Below are positions 27,618 to 37,457 of a DNA stretch of 64,000 nucleotides, piece after piece; within the stretch, counting starts at the first letter, position 1, and each line of letters starts with the position of its first letter. Below the pieces are notes generated by a model. It ran no database searches, was not told the origin of the DNA, and was given only the letters and a program-made list of their open reading frames with translations. This DNA comes from CBDCTM01 sp965222005 (lineage in GTDB: Bacteria; Bacteroidota; Bacteroidia; Chitinophagales; Saprospiraceae): contig OZ244935.1 of assembly GCA_965222005.1 (NCBI GenBank), positions 4,836,001 through 4,900,000 on the forward strand, read 5' to 3'. The position numbers were made by a program, and so were the translations under genes.

Positions 27618-28193
27618 TCATTCCAAAAAGTCCACCCTCCCTGAATCCAGATTGTAGTAAGCCGGCACGATGGTCAGCCCTCCGGATGCTACGGCCTGCC
27701 GTAAGATGGCCGACCGGCTTTGGAGCTCTGCTGCCGTCAGGCGGGCATTCGTTTTCACCACCTCATTCACGGCTGCACCTGCTTCCGAGGCTGCCAGCGC
27801 CGGGGCAATGTGGGAAAGTAAATGATTGAGATTGTAGCCATTATCGCCTCCTTTGACGGCAGCCGTTACTGCGCCGCAGCTCTGGTGGCCCAGCACTACG
27901 ATCACCTGAGAGCCACAATGCGCCACCGCATATTCGATGCTCGCCAGGGAAGAGGTATTGGCAATGTTGCCTGCTACCCGCACTACAAACAGCTCTCCCA
28001 AACCTGTATCGAAAGCCAGCTCAGGTACCACCCGGCTATCTGCACAGCTCAGGACGATGGCAAAGGGCTGTTGCCCACTCACCAATGCTTCTCTCCTAGT
28101 GCTGTTCTGCAATTTGCCATCCAGCTTGTCTGCTACATATCGGGCATTGCCGTCTTTGAGTCTTTGTATTACCGTACTTTGTTCTTTTCTCAT
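27618..28193 (-). CDS. Beta-class carbonic anhydrase
   Basis: 191 residues, slightly short but complete. Zinc ligands of the beta class are visible: Cys50 and Asp52 in LSCADSRVVPE, His103 and Cys106 in VVLGHQSCGAV. The Asp/Arg dyad (CADSR) for type I regulation is present. Catalyses CO2 + H2O to bicarbonate. The C-terminal part (ALAASEAGAAVNEVVKTN ... LTIVPAYYNLDSGRVDFLE) matches the family's closing helix and strand. Cytoplasmic by lack of a signal peptide. Confidence 0.93.
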   Translation of the reverse strand: MRKEQSTVIQRLKDGNARYVADKLDGKLQNSTRREALVSGQQPFAIVLSCADSRVVPELAFDTGLGELFVVRVAGNIANTSSLASIEYAVAHCGSQVIVVLGHQSCGAVTAAVKGGDNGYNLNHLLSHIAPALAASEAGAAVNEVVKTNARLTAAELQSRSAILRQAVASGGLTIVPAYYNLDSGRVDFLE

Positions 28194-28519
28194 TTCTACT
28201 GCAATTTAGGTGTTTGCGCAAATTTAATCTTTATTAACCATTATTTGTACGTCGATAAAGTGTTGAATGAGAAGAGATGAGTATATCCGGATGCGGCAAA
28301 GAATACCCTTGCAGGTCGGTCAATGAGTGAATCGCAACAAACACATCGATGCGCACTTCCGCTATTTGATCCAAATACATAATACAACCATTTCTGACGG
28401 CTGTGGTGAGTGGCCCGTGCTGCCAAACGGCTTCTTATCGTAGCAATAAAAAACTTCAACGTCCCTCTCCAAAGCCTTGTAAAAAGCTTGTAGAAAGGCT
28501 GTTGATAAATTAGTGCAGG
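28194..28519. other. Intergenic region without a recognised gene
   Basis: 326 bp between the carbonic anhydrase and porin genes. No convincing coding frame, tRNA or strong hairpin was seen. Confidence 0.5.
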
Positions 28520-29788
28520 CTACATTTCTTTTTTATACATGAAAAGATCTGGTTTCAAAATAAAGGAAAGCCAAAACCACTGGTTGCCTTCATCTTTTGA
28601 CCCGGACTTTAGCACCTCCATTGTCTCGGTAGCAAACATTTTGGAATAACCTGCTTTTATGGAAACACTTTTTGACATCTTGTACCCAAGAGTAAGATCA
28701 ACTTCAGAGCCCAGTTCACTATCCAGTTCTTCGCCAGCCTCATTTACTACCACTCCGGGTGATAAAAAGAAATGGGGCATAATACCGACAGACCAAGCAT
28801 TTTTTGCGTAGTTGAGGCTGGCAAAAATATCCGTCAGCCCAACAGAAAATGTATGATTGCCTACATAAAAGTAATCCATAAAGCCATTAAATTTATGGTT
28901 GGTGCCATAAAAAGGAGTGAAAGATTTTAATTCGGAATCCGTCTCATTCATATCCGTACCAGAGAGGTACTCCATACCCAGCCTGGCGGCAAATTCAGGG
29001 GTGAATTTGTATTTCACGCTACCCCCCAGATACATGGCGGAGAGATCGGTAGTCGCTATTTCCCCGGTTTGATAATAAAAAGCAACATCAGCAGCTATTT
29101 TCTCTTTTGAAAAGGTTAGCCGCGGCCCCAGGGTCTGGGAAAAAGCAGTTTTCTGTTCTTCGTTGGCATTTTCATATGGAAGGCCGTTGTTCAAAAACAG
29201 CAAGCTAACTCCCATATTCTCATTGGCTTTTATATTGTACCAGAGGTACTGAAGAGATTTATAGTTATTGACGGCATACGGGACTTTAAAAAGAGTTTCA
29301 CCATTGGCATTGAGTGCCAAACCTATATCCAGCTGGTGCTTGCCATCTCTGAATTTTGCAATCAGTGCATCATGACTTCTGGCTTGCTGGGCCCAACCGA
29401 CTGAACCAAAGATACGGTGATCATCATAGATAATCTCCTGCCGTCCTGCTTTCAACGAAAGCTTATCGTTGAGCAAAATCTCGGCCCAGGCCTGGTGTAA
29501 GGCCGTTCCGTTGACGTCTGTAGGAGAAAGGGTATTTATATCTCCCCAGACCCGAACGTTTTGGAGATTTAGTCCAAATTTTATTTTTTCCTGTTTGTTT
29601 TTAAAGGCAAAATTCAGGCGCGACCGTTGGGAGATAAAAGCAGCCGCATCAAGGTTTTTGCTACTTAAGGTTTTGTAGCCGTCTCGAATCTCCAAACGAG
29701 GACGTATTTCAGCAGAAATCTTCAGCTCTTGTGAATAAGAAAAACTCAAAGACAAGAAGCAAATAATTGTCGTAATCAATATTCTCAT
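28520..29788 (-). CDS. Alginate-export-like outer-membrane porin
   Basis: 422 residues. Signal peptide about 1-19 (MRILITTIICFLSLSFSYSQ). The mature part is a chain of amphipathic strands: ISAEIRPRLEIRDGYKT, QRSRLNFAFKNKQEKIKFG, QNVRVWGDIN, DKLSLKAGRQEIIYDDHRIFG, which is the alginate-export/AlgE-like pattern (an Arg/Gln-rich pore with GRQEI). It ends with alternating strands (GYKMSKSVSIKAGYSKMF, QWFWLSFILKPDLF). Such porins move anionic sugars or other solutes across the outer membrane; the substrate is not evident. Isolated on the minus strand. Confidence 0.82.
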   Translation of the reverse strand: MRILITTIICFLSLSFSYSQELKISAEIRPRLEIRDGYKTLSSKNLDAAAFISQRSRLNFAFKNKQEKIKFGLNLQNVRVWGDINTLSPTDVNGTALHQAWAEILLNDKLSLKAGRQEIIYDDHRIFGSVGWAQQARSHDALIAKFRDGKHQLDIGLALNANGETLFKVPYAVNNYKSLQYLWYNIKANENMGVSLLFLNNGLPYENANEEQKTAFSQTLGPRLTFSKEKIAADVAFYYQTGEIATTDLSAMYLGGSVKYKFTPEFAARLGMEYLSGTDMNETDSELKSFTPFYGTNHKFNGFMDYFYVGNHTFSVGLTDIFASLNYAKNAWSVGIMPHFFLSPGVVVNEAGEELDSELGSEVDLTLGYKMSKSVSIKAGYSKMFATETMEVLKSGSKDEGNQWFWLSFILKPDLFMYKKEM

Positions 29789-30479
29789 TATTCTGTATTT
29801 TAAATTTATTAATCATGCCTTTCTTTGCCCGGCAACTTACCTGGGGGGGTAAATAGCTGCATATCATCAATTTGAGCGAACCTTTAATGGACAAACTGAT
29901 GTTGTGAGAGCGCTCTACCTTCAACGATTCATTTCTCATTATTTAAAAAGCACCAATGCTTGTCATGCTAGGGATCAACATAGATGCGGTATTATCAGCC
30001 GTCATGCTTCTAAACAATAAAGGATGATTTTATCCTTTACTGCCAGGGTGCAATGAAAGTAATATTAACCAACTATATGATGATACCCATCATCTTTTAG
30101 AGTGATCTGTAATAGTATTGATAGCTCCTGTCAAATGGGAGTTTCAAAGCAAAAGCAAGGGAGGTTTTGATAAAACAACCAGATAATTGCAGCAGCATCT
30201 TCTCAATTCTCAATTTAGTAATGGCCAATTAATAAGTTATTGATTTGGGATTGAGATTTTGTCGTCAGGCGAGGCATTTTTTGAGCGAATAGCGAGCTAT
30301 TTAAGCAAAAAATAACGAAGTATGGCGGCAAAAGATCAGAGACAAATCGTGAAGTTATTATTTGATCATTACTTAGCAGCCCTTGCTGGCTTCATTTTTG
30401 AAATGAGCTAATGAGTTGATTAACAGGACAAGGTTCACCCAGGCAAAATACCAGCTAACATCCTGACAATTAATGACTT
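29789..30479. other. Long intergenic region between divergent porin and OmpA genes
   Basis: About 690 bp, holding the palindromic repeat at 30254-30334 and presumably promoters of both divergent genes. No coding frame with start and composition like its neighbours was found. Confidence 0.5.
30254..30334. repeat. Dispersed palindromic repeat, copy 2
   Basis: Same layout as 3290-3373: outer arms GATTTTGTCGTCAGGCGAGG and AACGAAGTATGGCGGCAAAA, inner AT-rich arms around GAGCGAATAGCGAGCTA. Shared words with copy 1 include CGAGGCA, an A/T run and AACGAAGT. Intergenic. Confidence 0.55.
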
Positions 30480-31640
30480 ATGAGACTACTGCTTCATCTT
30501 TTACTAATTCTTTGTTATTCGACTCCCAACGCCCAAATTTTTCAAGATACCCTCCACGGCCCCAACCTGATTACGAATCCGGGCTTTGAGCAGCTCCGCA
30601 GGCCTTTGGTGAAAAATGACCTCGACGGATCCGTGAGTTTCCGAAATTGCCTGGCGGGCTGGATGAGTCCGACTCAAACCACACCCGATTTGCTTTTTGC
30701 TGCTAATGACTACAGCTCCGACCAGCCACATAGCGGCAAAGCCACGGCTGCTATCCTCACCCACAACCCTCAGTCGAAACGCTCCAACTTTTGGCGCGAA
30801 TACATCCAGACAAAGCTGGCTCAACCCCTACAAGCCGGGCACGAATATGAGCTGGCTTTTTGGGTACGCCGTCACAGCCTCAGCGCCATGGCCTCCAATA
30901 ACATCGGTGCTTTTTTGGGAAATGCACCTCTCGTAAATCCCAATTTCAATCCCTTGTTCGATCTGCAACCCATTTTCAACGAAACGGCTGTCATCAATCC
31001 TGAGCAAAATGAATGGGTACAGCTGACTACAAAATTTACAGCCAGCGGCAAGGAAGCTTTTTTAGTCATTGGCAATTTTTTCAATAATAAGCAAACTACT
31101 TTTGTGGATGTGAAAATTGATGGGGCTGATGCGTTTCAAAATGCTTACTATCTGGTGGATGATGTACGCTTAAACCAAATTTTGCCCAAAGTCCAGCCTG
31201 AACCTGTTGTGGCACAAGCTCCCGTGCTTTCGAAGATGGAACCGAAGGTCGGGCAGGTCATTCGCCTGGATCGAATTTACTTTGCTTTTGATAAGTGGGA
31301 CCTGCTCCCCGAATCATTCACACAACTTGATGAATTGAAGAGGCTTATGGATAAGTACCCCGAAATGACCATTTTTATAACAGGTCATACAGATAGCCGG
31401 GGCTCTGACAGTTACAACTTTCTGCTATCCAAAAGGCGCAGCAATGCCGTTTTCGAGCATATGGTAAGTCAGGGCATTGATGAAAGCAGGATAGAGTACA
31501 AAGGCTTTGGCGAAACCAGCCCGGTAGCTGACAATGCCACCGATGCCGGCCGTCAAAGCAACCGCCGTGTCGAATTCGAAGTACTTTCAATGGGTGATGA
31601 AAACGTTCAGGTCGAGCAAATGACCATTAGCGAACAGTAA
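30480..31640 (+). CDS. OmpA-family protein with N-terminal carbohydrate-binding-like domain
   Basis: 386 residues. Signal peptide about 1-19. Residues about 25-230 form a jelly-roll/CBM-like domain (NLITNPGFEQLR, AGHEYELAFWVRRHSLS). The C-terminal 110 residues are the OmpA peptidoglycan-binding domain: IYFAFDKWDLLPES, ITGHTDSRGSDSYNFLLSKR and GKGFGETSP-like YKGFGETSPVA, with NRRVEFEV at the end. It would link the outer membrane or a surface glycan to the cell wall. The ATG at 30480 (ATGAGACTACTG) is the only plausible start. A hairpin terminator follows at 31669. Confidence 0.9.
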   Translation: MRLLLHLLLILCYSTPNAQIFQDTLHGPNLITNPGFEQLRRPLVKNDLDGSVSFRNCLAGWMSPTQTTPDLLFAANDYSSDQPHSGKATAAILTHNPQSKRSNFWREYIQTKLAQPLQAGHEYELAFWVRRHSLSAMASNNIGAFLGNAPLVNPNFNPLFDLQPIFNETAVINPEQNEWVQLTTKFTASGKEAFLVIGNFFNNKQTTFVDVKIDGADAFQNAYYLVDDVRLNQILPKVQPEPVVAQAPVLSKMEPKVGQVIRLDRIYFAFDKWDLLPESFTQLDELKRLMDKYPEMTIFITGHTDSRGSDSYNFLLSKRRSNAVFEHMVSQGIDESRIEYKGFGETSPVADNATDAGRQSNRRVEFEVLSMGDENVQVEQMTISEQ

Positions 31641-31668
31641 AAGACGAAGTGGTAAGGCCCAAAAACCA

Positions 31669-31706
31669 CAAGGCTGATCGGGCATATATTCAGCCCGTCA
31701 GCCTTG
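31669..31706. terminator. Bidirectional hairpin between OmpA and M28 peptidase genes
   Basis: Arms 31669-31683 and 31693-31706 pair with one bulged base (CAAGGCTGA...), followed by T-rich DNA on both sides. It lies between convergent genes and probably ends both transcripts. Confidence 0.65.
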
Positions 31707-31751
31707 CAACAAGCTTATTTTAGTCAATTGATTTTAGTCTCTGGCCCAAAC

Positions 31752-33374
31752 CTATTTTTTTGATTTTGAAGCTTTCGTTTTTTTCTTATCCTTCTTTTTG
31801 GCATCCATCTTTTCGTCTTTTTCAGCCAATTTCAAAGGCTTTCGCGGTAGTTGCTCATCGCGCTGAGCAGTGTGCATCACAAAAGAGGCGATGACTGTGG
31901 CAGCCTGCATCAGATCCTCCCCTACCAGATGATCCCAATTGTCCATATTCGAATGGTGAGTACGAGCCCAGTAAGCAATTGGATCCTGAATAAACTGAAA
32001 GCCGGGAATGCCCACCGCGTCGAAGGCACGATGATCGGTACCACCTGTATTTGAAAGGGTTAGCGTAGTGGCCTCCTCTTCACTGAACGGATCGAGCCAG
32101 GCGCGGAAGATGGGCGCCACATCCGGATTTCCCTGCAAATACACCCCTCGTATTTTACCCGTACCATTATCCAGGTTGTAATAAGCAGATACCTTTTCCT
32201 GATCTTTTTTCACACTAAGTACATTGCCCATTTTATCGGTTTCGGCAAAATGCTTTTTGACATAAGCCCGCGAACCCAGCAGCCCCTGCTCCTCCCCCGT
32301 CCAAAGTGCCAGGCGGAGTGTGCGGCGCGGCCGAATGCCCGTCTCCTTGATGGTCTTTTGCAGGATACGGGCCACCTCCATCATCACAGCCGAACCAGCC
32401 GCATTGTCGGTAGCACCTGTAGCCGCATGCCAGCTGTCGAAATGCGCTCCAAACATAACAATCTCATCCTTCAGATCAGTCCCCGGGATTTCGGCGATGA
32501 TGTTGTGTTCCATTTCATCGGGGTTGGTGTATTTGGCCCTGAGATCGAAGCTGAGGGTGACGGGAATACCTTTTTGCAACAGGCGGAAAATACGATTGTA
32601 ATACTCTACTCCCATAGTAATTTGCGGGATCACCTCCGCATCCTTGTCCCGCGCCCGCCCTTCTTTTGCCCGGGCACCTGAAAGGAATACCGTTCCCAGG
32701 TCGCCCTTATAACTCCGGTCGATTACGGCCAGGGGCTGTTCCTTGTAAATGAAGGCAGTGATCTTTTTGATAAAGTTGTAACCGCTGGGACGGTAATTGC
32801 GGAATACACGGGGAGTGGGCGGGCCGGCATTGGCCATATCGAGCAATTTCTCTGCATCAAAACGGGAGGCCGGCGGGTCAAACCATTCCTTGAGCTCACG
32901 CAAAGTATCGATCAGTACGATTTTGCCACTCAGCTTGCCCTCATAAGTCGCCAGCTCTTCCTCATCGGCAGCATCCAGGTAGATCACTTCACCGCTTACC
33001 AAGCCCTTTGAAGATGGCGACCAGGCTTTTGGATAGGCAATGATGGGGAAATAGCTGGGGGAAGTAGCGTGCATTTCGAAATGCTGCAATTCCCAACCAC
33101 GCCCGAAGGGGCCCCACTCTTCGGTATGCACATTTTTCATGCCCCAGTCTTTGAGCTGTTTGACAGCCCATTGGGTAGCCCGATCCAGCTGAGGGGAGCC
33201 GGTGAGGCGCGGACCATGCACATCAGTCAGCCAGCTGGCAATTTCCATCACTTCGCTTTGCTCCAGGCCATACTTGCGGATCGCTTCATTCAAATCGGCA
33301 TCGACTTTTTCCTGTGCAAAACCAACAAGGCAGCCGCACAGCAATGCTATGAGTATCAAAACTTTGTTTTTCAT
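31752..33374 (-). CDS. Secreted M28-family metallopeptidase with PA domain
   Basis: About 540 residues from the ATG at 33374 (MKNKVLILIALLCGCLVGFAQ signal peptide; an ATG three codons earlier also fits). A PA domain lies at about 125-260 (insert ELATYEGKLSGKIVLID). Zinc ligands of the M28 aminopeptidase fold follow: GAHFDSWHAATGATDNAAG (His and Asp), WTGEEQGLLGS (Glu pair), YNLDNGTG (Asp) and GGTDHRAFD (His). The C-terminus is a Lys-rich tail (about 20 residues), unusual for this family, perhaps an unfolded anchor. Periplasmic or surface peptide processing is likely. A hairpin terminator follows the stop. Confidence 0.9.
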   Translation of the reverse strand: MKNKVLILIALLCGCLVGFAQEKVDADLNEAIRKYGLEQSEVMEIASWLTDVHGPRLTGSPQLDRATQWAVKQLKDWGMKNVHTEEWGPFGRGWELQHFEMHATSPSYFPIIAYPKAWSPSSKGLVSGEVIYLDAADEEELATYEGKLSGKIVLIDTLRELKEWFDPPASRFDAEKLLDMANAGPPTPRVFRNYRPSGYNFIKKITAFIYKEQPLAVIDRSYKGDLGTVFLSGARAKEGRARDKDAEVIPQITMGVEYYNRIFRLLQKGIPVTLSFDLRAKYTNPDEMEHNIIAEIPGTDLKDEIVMFGAHFDSWHAATGATDNAAGSAVMMEVARILQKTIKETGIRPRRTLRLALWTGEEQGLLGSRAYVKKHFAETDKMGNVLSVKKDQEKVSAYYNLDNGTGKIRGVYLQGNPDVAPIFRAWLDPFSEEEATTLTLSNTGGTDHRAFDAVGIPGFQFIQDPIAYWARTHHSNMDNWDHLVGEDLMQAATVIASFVMHTAQRDEQLPRKPLKLAEKDEKMDAKKKDKKKTKASKSKK

Positions 33375-33546
33375 CGGTAACATTTTTTAAGATTATGAAT
33401 TGGATAGTAAATGTAAGAAATTGCCAATGAAACCCTGTTAAAACCAACCCTTATGCCTATAATTGATGTCTATAAGTATGAAAACCGGTTCGACGAATGA
33501 ATCGAATCCGAGCATTTTATATCTTCACTTCGACAAAACAACAGGT

Positions 33547-35046
33547 ATGAAAAAATCAATTTTTTACTTTCCCGCATTTGCCGGCCTTCTCTTTTTATTG
33601 CTGTCAAGCTGTTCACCTGAGAATCTTGAAGACCCGGAAGGGCAGTTCAATGCAAACGAGGACTCATTAATATCCAACCTATCCGGAATCACCAATCATT
33701 CGGGAGAAGGATACAACACCTATGAAGAAAACCCATTCATCCTGACTACGGAGGAGCCGGTTTCTACTTTTTCGATTGATGCCGATGGCGGATCGTATGC
33801 CAATGTGCGGCGATTCCTGGAAGATGGCAGATTGCCCATAAAAGATGCTGTGAGGACAGAGGAACTCATCAATTATTTCCAATATGAGTATGCAGAGCCT
33901 CAGGGAAGTCATCCGATTTCTTTGGCTGGAGAAATAGCCGACTGCCCCTGGACGACAGGCAACAAATTATTGCGCCTAAGCCTAAAAGGCAAGCATCTTT
34001 CCAGGGAAGAAATGCCACTTGCCAATCTCGTTTTCCTGATTGATGTGTCTGGCTCGATGAACAGTCCTGACAAGCTCGAACTGCTAAAAGAAGGCTTTAA
34101 GTTGTACGCAGATTTCATGCGCCCTCAGGATAGAATAGCCATTGTCACCTATGCCGGTAGTGCAGGAGTAGTGCTTCCTTCCACCCCTGGCTCAGATAAA
34201 ATCACCATCAAAACGGCTATTGACAAACTGGTTGCAGGGGGAAGTACCAATGGAGCAGGAGGTATCATAAAAGCCTATCAAATAGCCAATGCCAACTTTA
34301 TAGAAGGCGGAAACAACAGAGTGGTGTTGGGAACAGATGGTGCATTTAATGTCGGGATCAGCAGTGAAGAAGAATTGATTCAGTTGATCGAGGAAAAAAG
34401 AGAATCGGGTGTTTTCCTAAGCGTCTTGGGAGTCGGAACAGGCAATTACCAGGATGGCAAAATGGAACAATTGGCTAATCACGGCAACGGAACCTATGAG
34501 TATATTGATGATTTGGAGCAAGCTCAAAAGGTATTTGTCGATGAATTCGGAAAGTTCTACACTGTGGCAAAAGATGTAAAAATACAGGTCCGCTTTGATC
34601 CCCAGCTAGTGTATCAGTATCGGCTGATCGGCTATGAAAACAGGTTATTGGAAAACGAGGATTTTGAAGACGACACAAAAGATGCCGGCGAAATTGGAGC
34701 CGACCAAAGCATTACGGCACTGTATGAAATCACCAAAACACCTGCCCAAACGCTCACTGCTGCTGCGCTTCAGATTGATTTCAGATACAAACTGCCCGAT
34801 TCAAATAGCAGCCAACTGCTCAACTTAGATGTTTTCGACGAGAATACATCCTTCCCCGCAGCCTCAGAGAATATGCGGTTTGCAGCAGCAGCAGCGGGAT
34901 TTGGTTTAATGCTGCGGGATAGCGAATTTAAAGGTGAGCTTTCCTGGGATGATTTGCTCGAATGGGCAGAAAATGCCAGAGAATTTGATCCCAATGGCTA
35001 TCGGACCGAATTCTTACACTGGATTCAAATAGCCAAAGAGTTGTAA
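33547..35046 (+). CDS. vWA-domain lipoprotein (YfbK-like)
   Basis: 499 residues from the ATG at 33547, chosen for the lipoprotein signal (FLLLSSCSPENL, lipobox SSC). An upstream ATG at 33463 would hide it. A vWA N-terminal region (about 65-135; DAVRTEELINYFQYEYAEP) precedes the vWA domain (about 150-340) with MIDAS motif NLVFLIDVSGSMNS and later VVLGTDGAFNVG. The C-terminal DUF3520-type domain (to the end) has LQIDFRYKLPD and FDPNGYRTEFLHWIQIA. The family binds partner proteins or metal at the cell envelope; specific role unknown. A small beta-barrel protein gene follows 39 bp later. Confidence 0.9.
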   Translation: MKKSIFYFPAFAGLLFLLLSSCSPENLEDPEGQFNANEDSLISNLSGITNHSGEGYNTYEENPFILTTEEPVSTFSIDADGGSYANVRRFLEDGRLPIKDAVRTEELINYFQYEYAEPQGSHPISLAGEIADCPWTTGNKLLRLSLKGKHLSREEMPLANLVFLIDVSGSMNSPDKLELLKEGFKLYADFMRPQDRIAIVTYAGSAGVVLPSTPGSDKITIKTAIDKLVAGGSTNGAGGIIKAYQIANANFIEGGNNRVVLGTDGAFNVGISSEEELIQLIEEKRESGVFLSVLGVGTGNYQDGKMEQLANHGNGTYEYIDDLEQAQKVFVDEFGKFYTVAKDVKIQVRFDPQLVYQYRLIGYENRLLENEDFEDDTKDAGEIGADQSITALYEITKTPAQTLTAAALQIDFRYKLPDSNSSQLLNLDVFDENTSFPAASENMRFAAAAAGFGLMLRDSEFKGELSWDDLLEWAENAREFDPNGYRTEFLHWIQIAKEL

Positions 35047-35084
35047 GATCACGGGCTGCTCTATTGTCAAACCATACACAACAC

Positions 35085-35690
35085 ATGAATGCGAAACTAT
35101 TTTTTGGCTGCCTTTTTATTGGTGCTGCTCTTTACCTGCCAGGCCAAAACCCAAATTACCGGCATCAAATTGGCTTTGATGCCGGTAATTTTATTGGCCG
35201 ATTCTTCAATTTTTCAGGTAGCGGAAACCCTTCGGACCTCTACCAACTTGCCTACCGAAGGTATGGAGAGGGAAAAAACACCCGACTCGGCCTTGCACTG
35301 AATTTGGCAGTAGAAACTGGCGATACAGGAGGAACCAATACCCACAACTCCCTCAATTTCCGGGCGGGCAGGGAGCGTACGATTGCATTTGGAAAGCCTT
35401 TGAAGGAATATCCATCTATAAAGCATTGGCGGGCATTCTACGGCCTTGACGGTCTGCTCCAGCTGAGCCAAAGTGCTTTTGAACAACCCGATAGCGATCA
35501 TTTTCTGATTACCCTCGGCCCTACTCCTTTCTTTGGACTTTTGTTCCAAATCAACAATCGGCTTTCCGTTTCTACTGAATTATCTTACCGCCTTTTGCTT
35601 TCCGTGCGAGATTCAAACGGTGCTACCCGCTGGGGCCTGGCTACTTCATTCAGCCCGCCAACAGCCATTTACGCCGGCTTTGATTTTTGA
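35085..35690 (+). CDS. Small outer-membrane beta-barrel protein
   Basis: 201 residues from the ATG at 35085 (MNAKLFFGCLFIGAALYLPGQ signal peptide; a TTG at 35064 adds seven residues). Mature part shows alternating amphipathic strands (LAYRRYGEGKNTRLGLALNLAV, FLITLGPTPFFGLLFQINNRL, STELSYRLLLSV) and closes with YAGFDF, an aromatic C-terminus typical of barrel insertion. Probably an 8-stranded barrel of unknown role. It follows the vWA lipoprotein on the same strand and may be co-transcribed with it. Confidence 0.8.
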   Translation: MNAKLFFGCLFIGAALYLPGQNPNYRHQIGFDAGNFIGRFFNFSGSGNPSDLYQLAYRRYGEGKNTRLGLALNLAVETGDTGGTNTHNSLNFRAGRERTIAFGKPLKEYPSIKHWRAFYGLDGLLQLSQSAFEQPDSDHFLITLGPTPFFGLLFQINNRLSVSTELSYRLLLSVRDSNGATRWGLATSFSPPTAIYAGFDF

Positions 35691-35705
35691 TCACATGGCA
35701 TAGTA

Positions 35706-36962
35706 TCATAAACGGCCAATCATTATTTTCCGGCTCACAAGGCGGTCAGCCAATTCCACCTGCAAATAATACAGCCCCGGCGGAAAGCCCGACAAATCGA
35801 GCTGCACTGAGGTATGGTTAACAACAGTCCAGCCCTGCTCTTGAATATCTCCGGTAGCGATCAACCGATAAGCGCGGGCCATATTGACAGCACAGAAGTT
35901 GAGGTACAGCAAGTCGCTGGCAGGGTTAGGAAAGGCTAAAAAATTTACATCCGGCGCGCCTTTCGCCGGAGGAAAGTTGTGGGGGCATTGCATAGGACAA
36001 TCGCCTAAGTGCCGCTGTTGCATTTTCCTTTCCAATACATCTTTCAAATCCGAATAGCGATACCATTGAAAACCGCCGATTTCAATATGCGCTTTCCATG
36101 TACCCGGCTCTTGCTCAAAACCTGCCTCACCATACAAAAAGGAATCAAATGCCTGGTCCATGTCGTGCTCCAAAAGCCAGGAACCCATATGACTTTCGCG
36201 GGCAGAAAAAATTGGCAGCACTTGCAATGTTCCTACTCTGGGGGCCAGCTCCTGCAGACGATTGGCTTTATAATTATAAATACTTCGCCCGTCTTTATAC
36301 ACATCTGATTGCCGATAATAATGCACCAGCACCCGATCACAGATACTGCCGATGACCGCATTTTGAGCAGCGGTAGTGTTGCCAATGTAGGTTTCAGCCA
36401 GCAGGCCGTTTTGCTGGCAAATTTGGCGGAGGCCAAGTAGCTGCTCGTGATAAAACTCAAAAGCACCGGCCATATCGCAAGCCAGGCCCGCTTTTTTCAG
36501 ATAATCAGCACAGTAGTATTTTTCGATTGCATGGTGATTCCAGAATTCAAATTCCAGATGCAGTACATCCACTTGCTCATCAGGCCGAGCAGCATGCTGC
36601 TGATTATAGCGGATCAGCTTGTGGAATGTGGCCAACCGCTCCCCTACTACGCCAATCTGCCGGATGCCAAACTTCGTTTTGGCACGCCGGATAAACCGGG
36701 CAAGTGGCTTGGCTTTGCGCTCATCAGTCAGACTAAATTGCTCTCGGTGGATGGCTCCCAAATTGTATAGCAGCAGGTAGTTGAAGCCGTGTTGCTGTGC
36801 AAAACGGAGTAATTCATTCTCCCTGGCAGCATGGCCGATGATATTTTTGAAATCATTTACATGCAGCCCGGCAGTGGTAGAAGCCTGTGCCTTGGTGCTG
36901 CAATATTGACTGCCTATGGCGAGCAAAACGAGTAAACTCAGTTGGGCCAAGGTCCATTTCAT
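35706..36962 (-). CDS. Secreted protein of unknown enzyme-like fold with T9SS type A sorting domain
   Basis: 418 residues from the ATG at 36962, chosen for the signal peptide (MKWTLAQLSLLVLLAIGSQY); a longer frame from 37157 adds 65 residues that look like intergenic sequence. The body alternates strands and helices in a way that suggests a TIM-barrel-like hydrolase (FNYLLLYNLGAI, VLHLEFEFWNHHAI, VLVHYYRQSDVY, FLYGEAGFEQEP), but no named family is certain. Ends with a T9SS sorting domain (FLAFPNPASDLLYLNF ... FPPGLYYLQVELADR). Secreted or surface-bound. Confidence 0.72.
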   Translation of the reverse strand: MKWTLAQLSLLVLLAIGSQYCSTKAQASTTAGLHVNDFKNIIGHAARENELLRFAQQHGFNYLLLYNLGAIHREQFSLTDERKAKPLARFIRRAKTKFGIRQIGVVGERLATFHKLIRYNQQHAARPDEQVDVLHLEFEFWNHHAIEKYYCADYLKKAGLACDMAGAFEFYHEQLLGLRQICQQNGLLAETYIGNTTAAQNAVIGSICDRVLVHYYRQSDVYKDGRSIYNYKANRLQELAPRVGTLQVLPIFSARESHMGSWLLEHDMDQAFDSFLYGEAGFEQEPGTWKAHIEIGGFQWYRYSDLKDVLERKMQQRHLGDCPMQCPHNFPPAKGAPDVNFLAFPNPASDLLYLNFCAVNMARAYRLIATGDIQEQGWTVVNHTSVQLDLSGFPPGLYYLQVELADRLVSRKIMIGRL

Positions 36963-37457
36963 CTGTCTGGTTTTTGTAAGCTTGAACAAACAATAGGGAG
37001 GTTCTTTTACCGTATTTTCAACTGCTCGTCGCTTTAGGAGGAGAGAGAGGAATGGAGGTGGGTGTTTGCGTGGGCAGTTTTGAGAGGTCAATATCCGTTC
37101 AGTCAGTATGAGAATAAACCAGCCTGCAGTCAAATTTGTGACAAACTCAAATAACATATTACCAATATGGCTAAAATAAATGGAAGTTGAAAGTGAAGAG
37201 GAAGGCGGCTCCCTGTTTTTCGCACTGGTTTTTAATATTTATTGCCCATCAAAAGCCTCGCCGTAACTCCCTGGTGCCATCCCATCCGCTTTGCGGTTCC
37301 CTCATCTGCGGTCGGTCATGTTTTTCGCCTTGCGAGTCGAAAAAATAGCGTTGTCAACTTTTCACATAGGGAATCTTAACATTTTGTACTCGAGCATGTT
37401 CAGCCGTCTTACCGGAAAGTATATACCGACCATTGGGCTTCTTTTCCGCCGCCTGTT
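36963..37457. other. Intergenic region without a clear gene
   Basis: About 495 bp between two minus-strand genes. It has short palindromic GC-rich words (TCCGCTTTGCGG and similar around 37285-37335) that look like remains of repeats, but I cannot match them to the better-defined families in this window. No convincing ORF. Confidence 0.4.
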
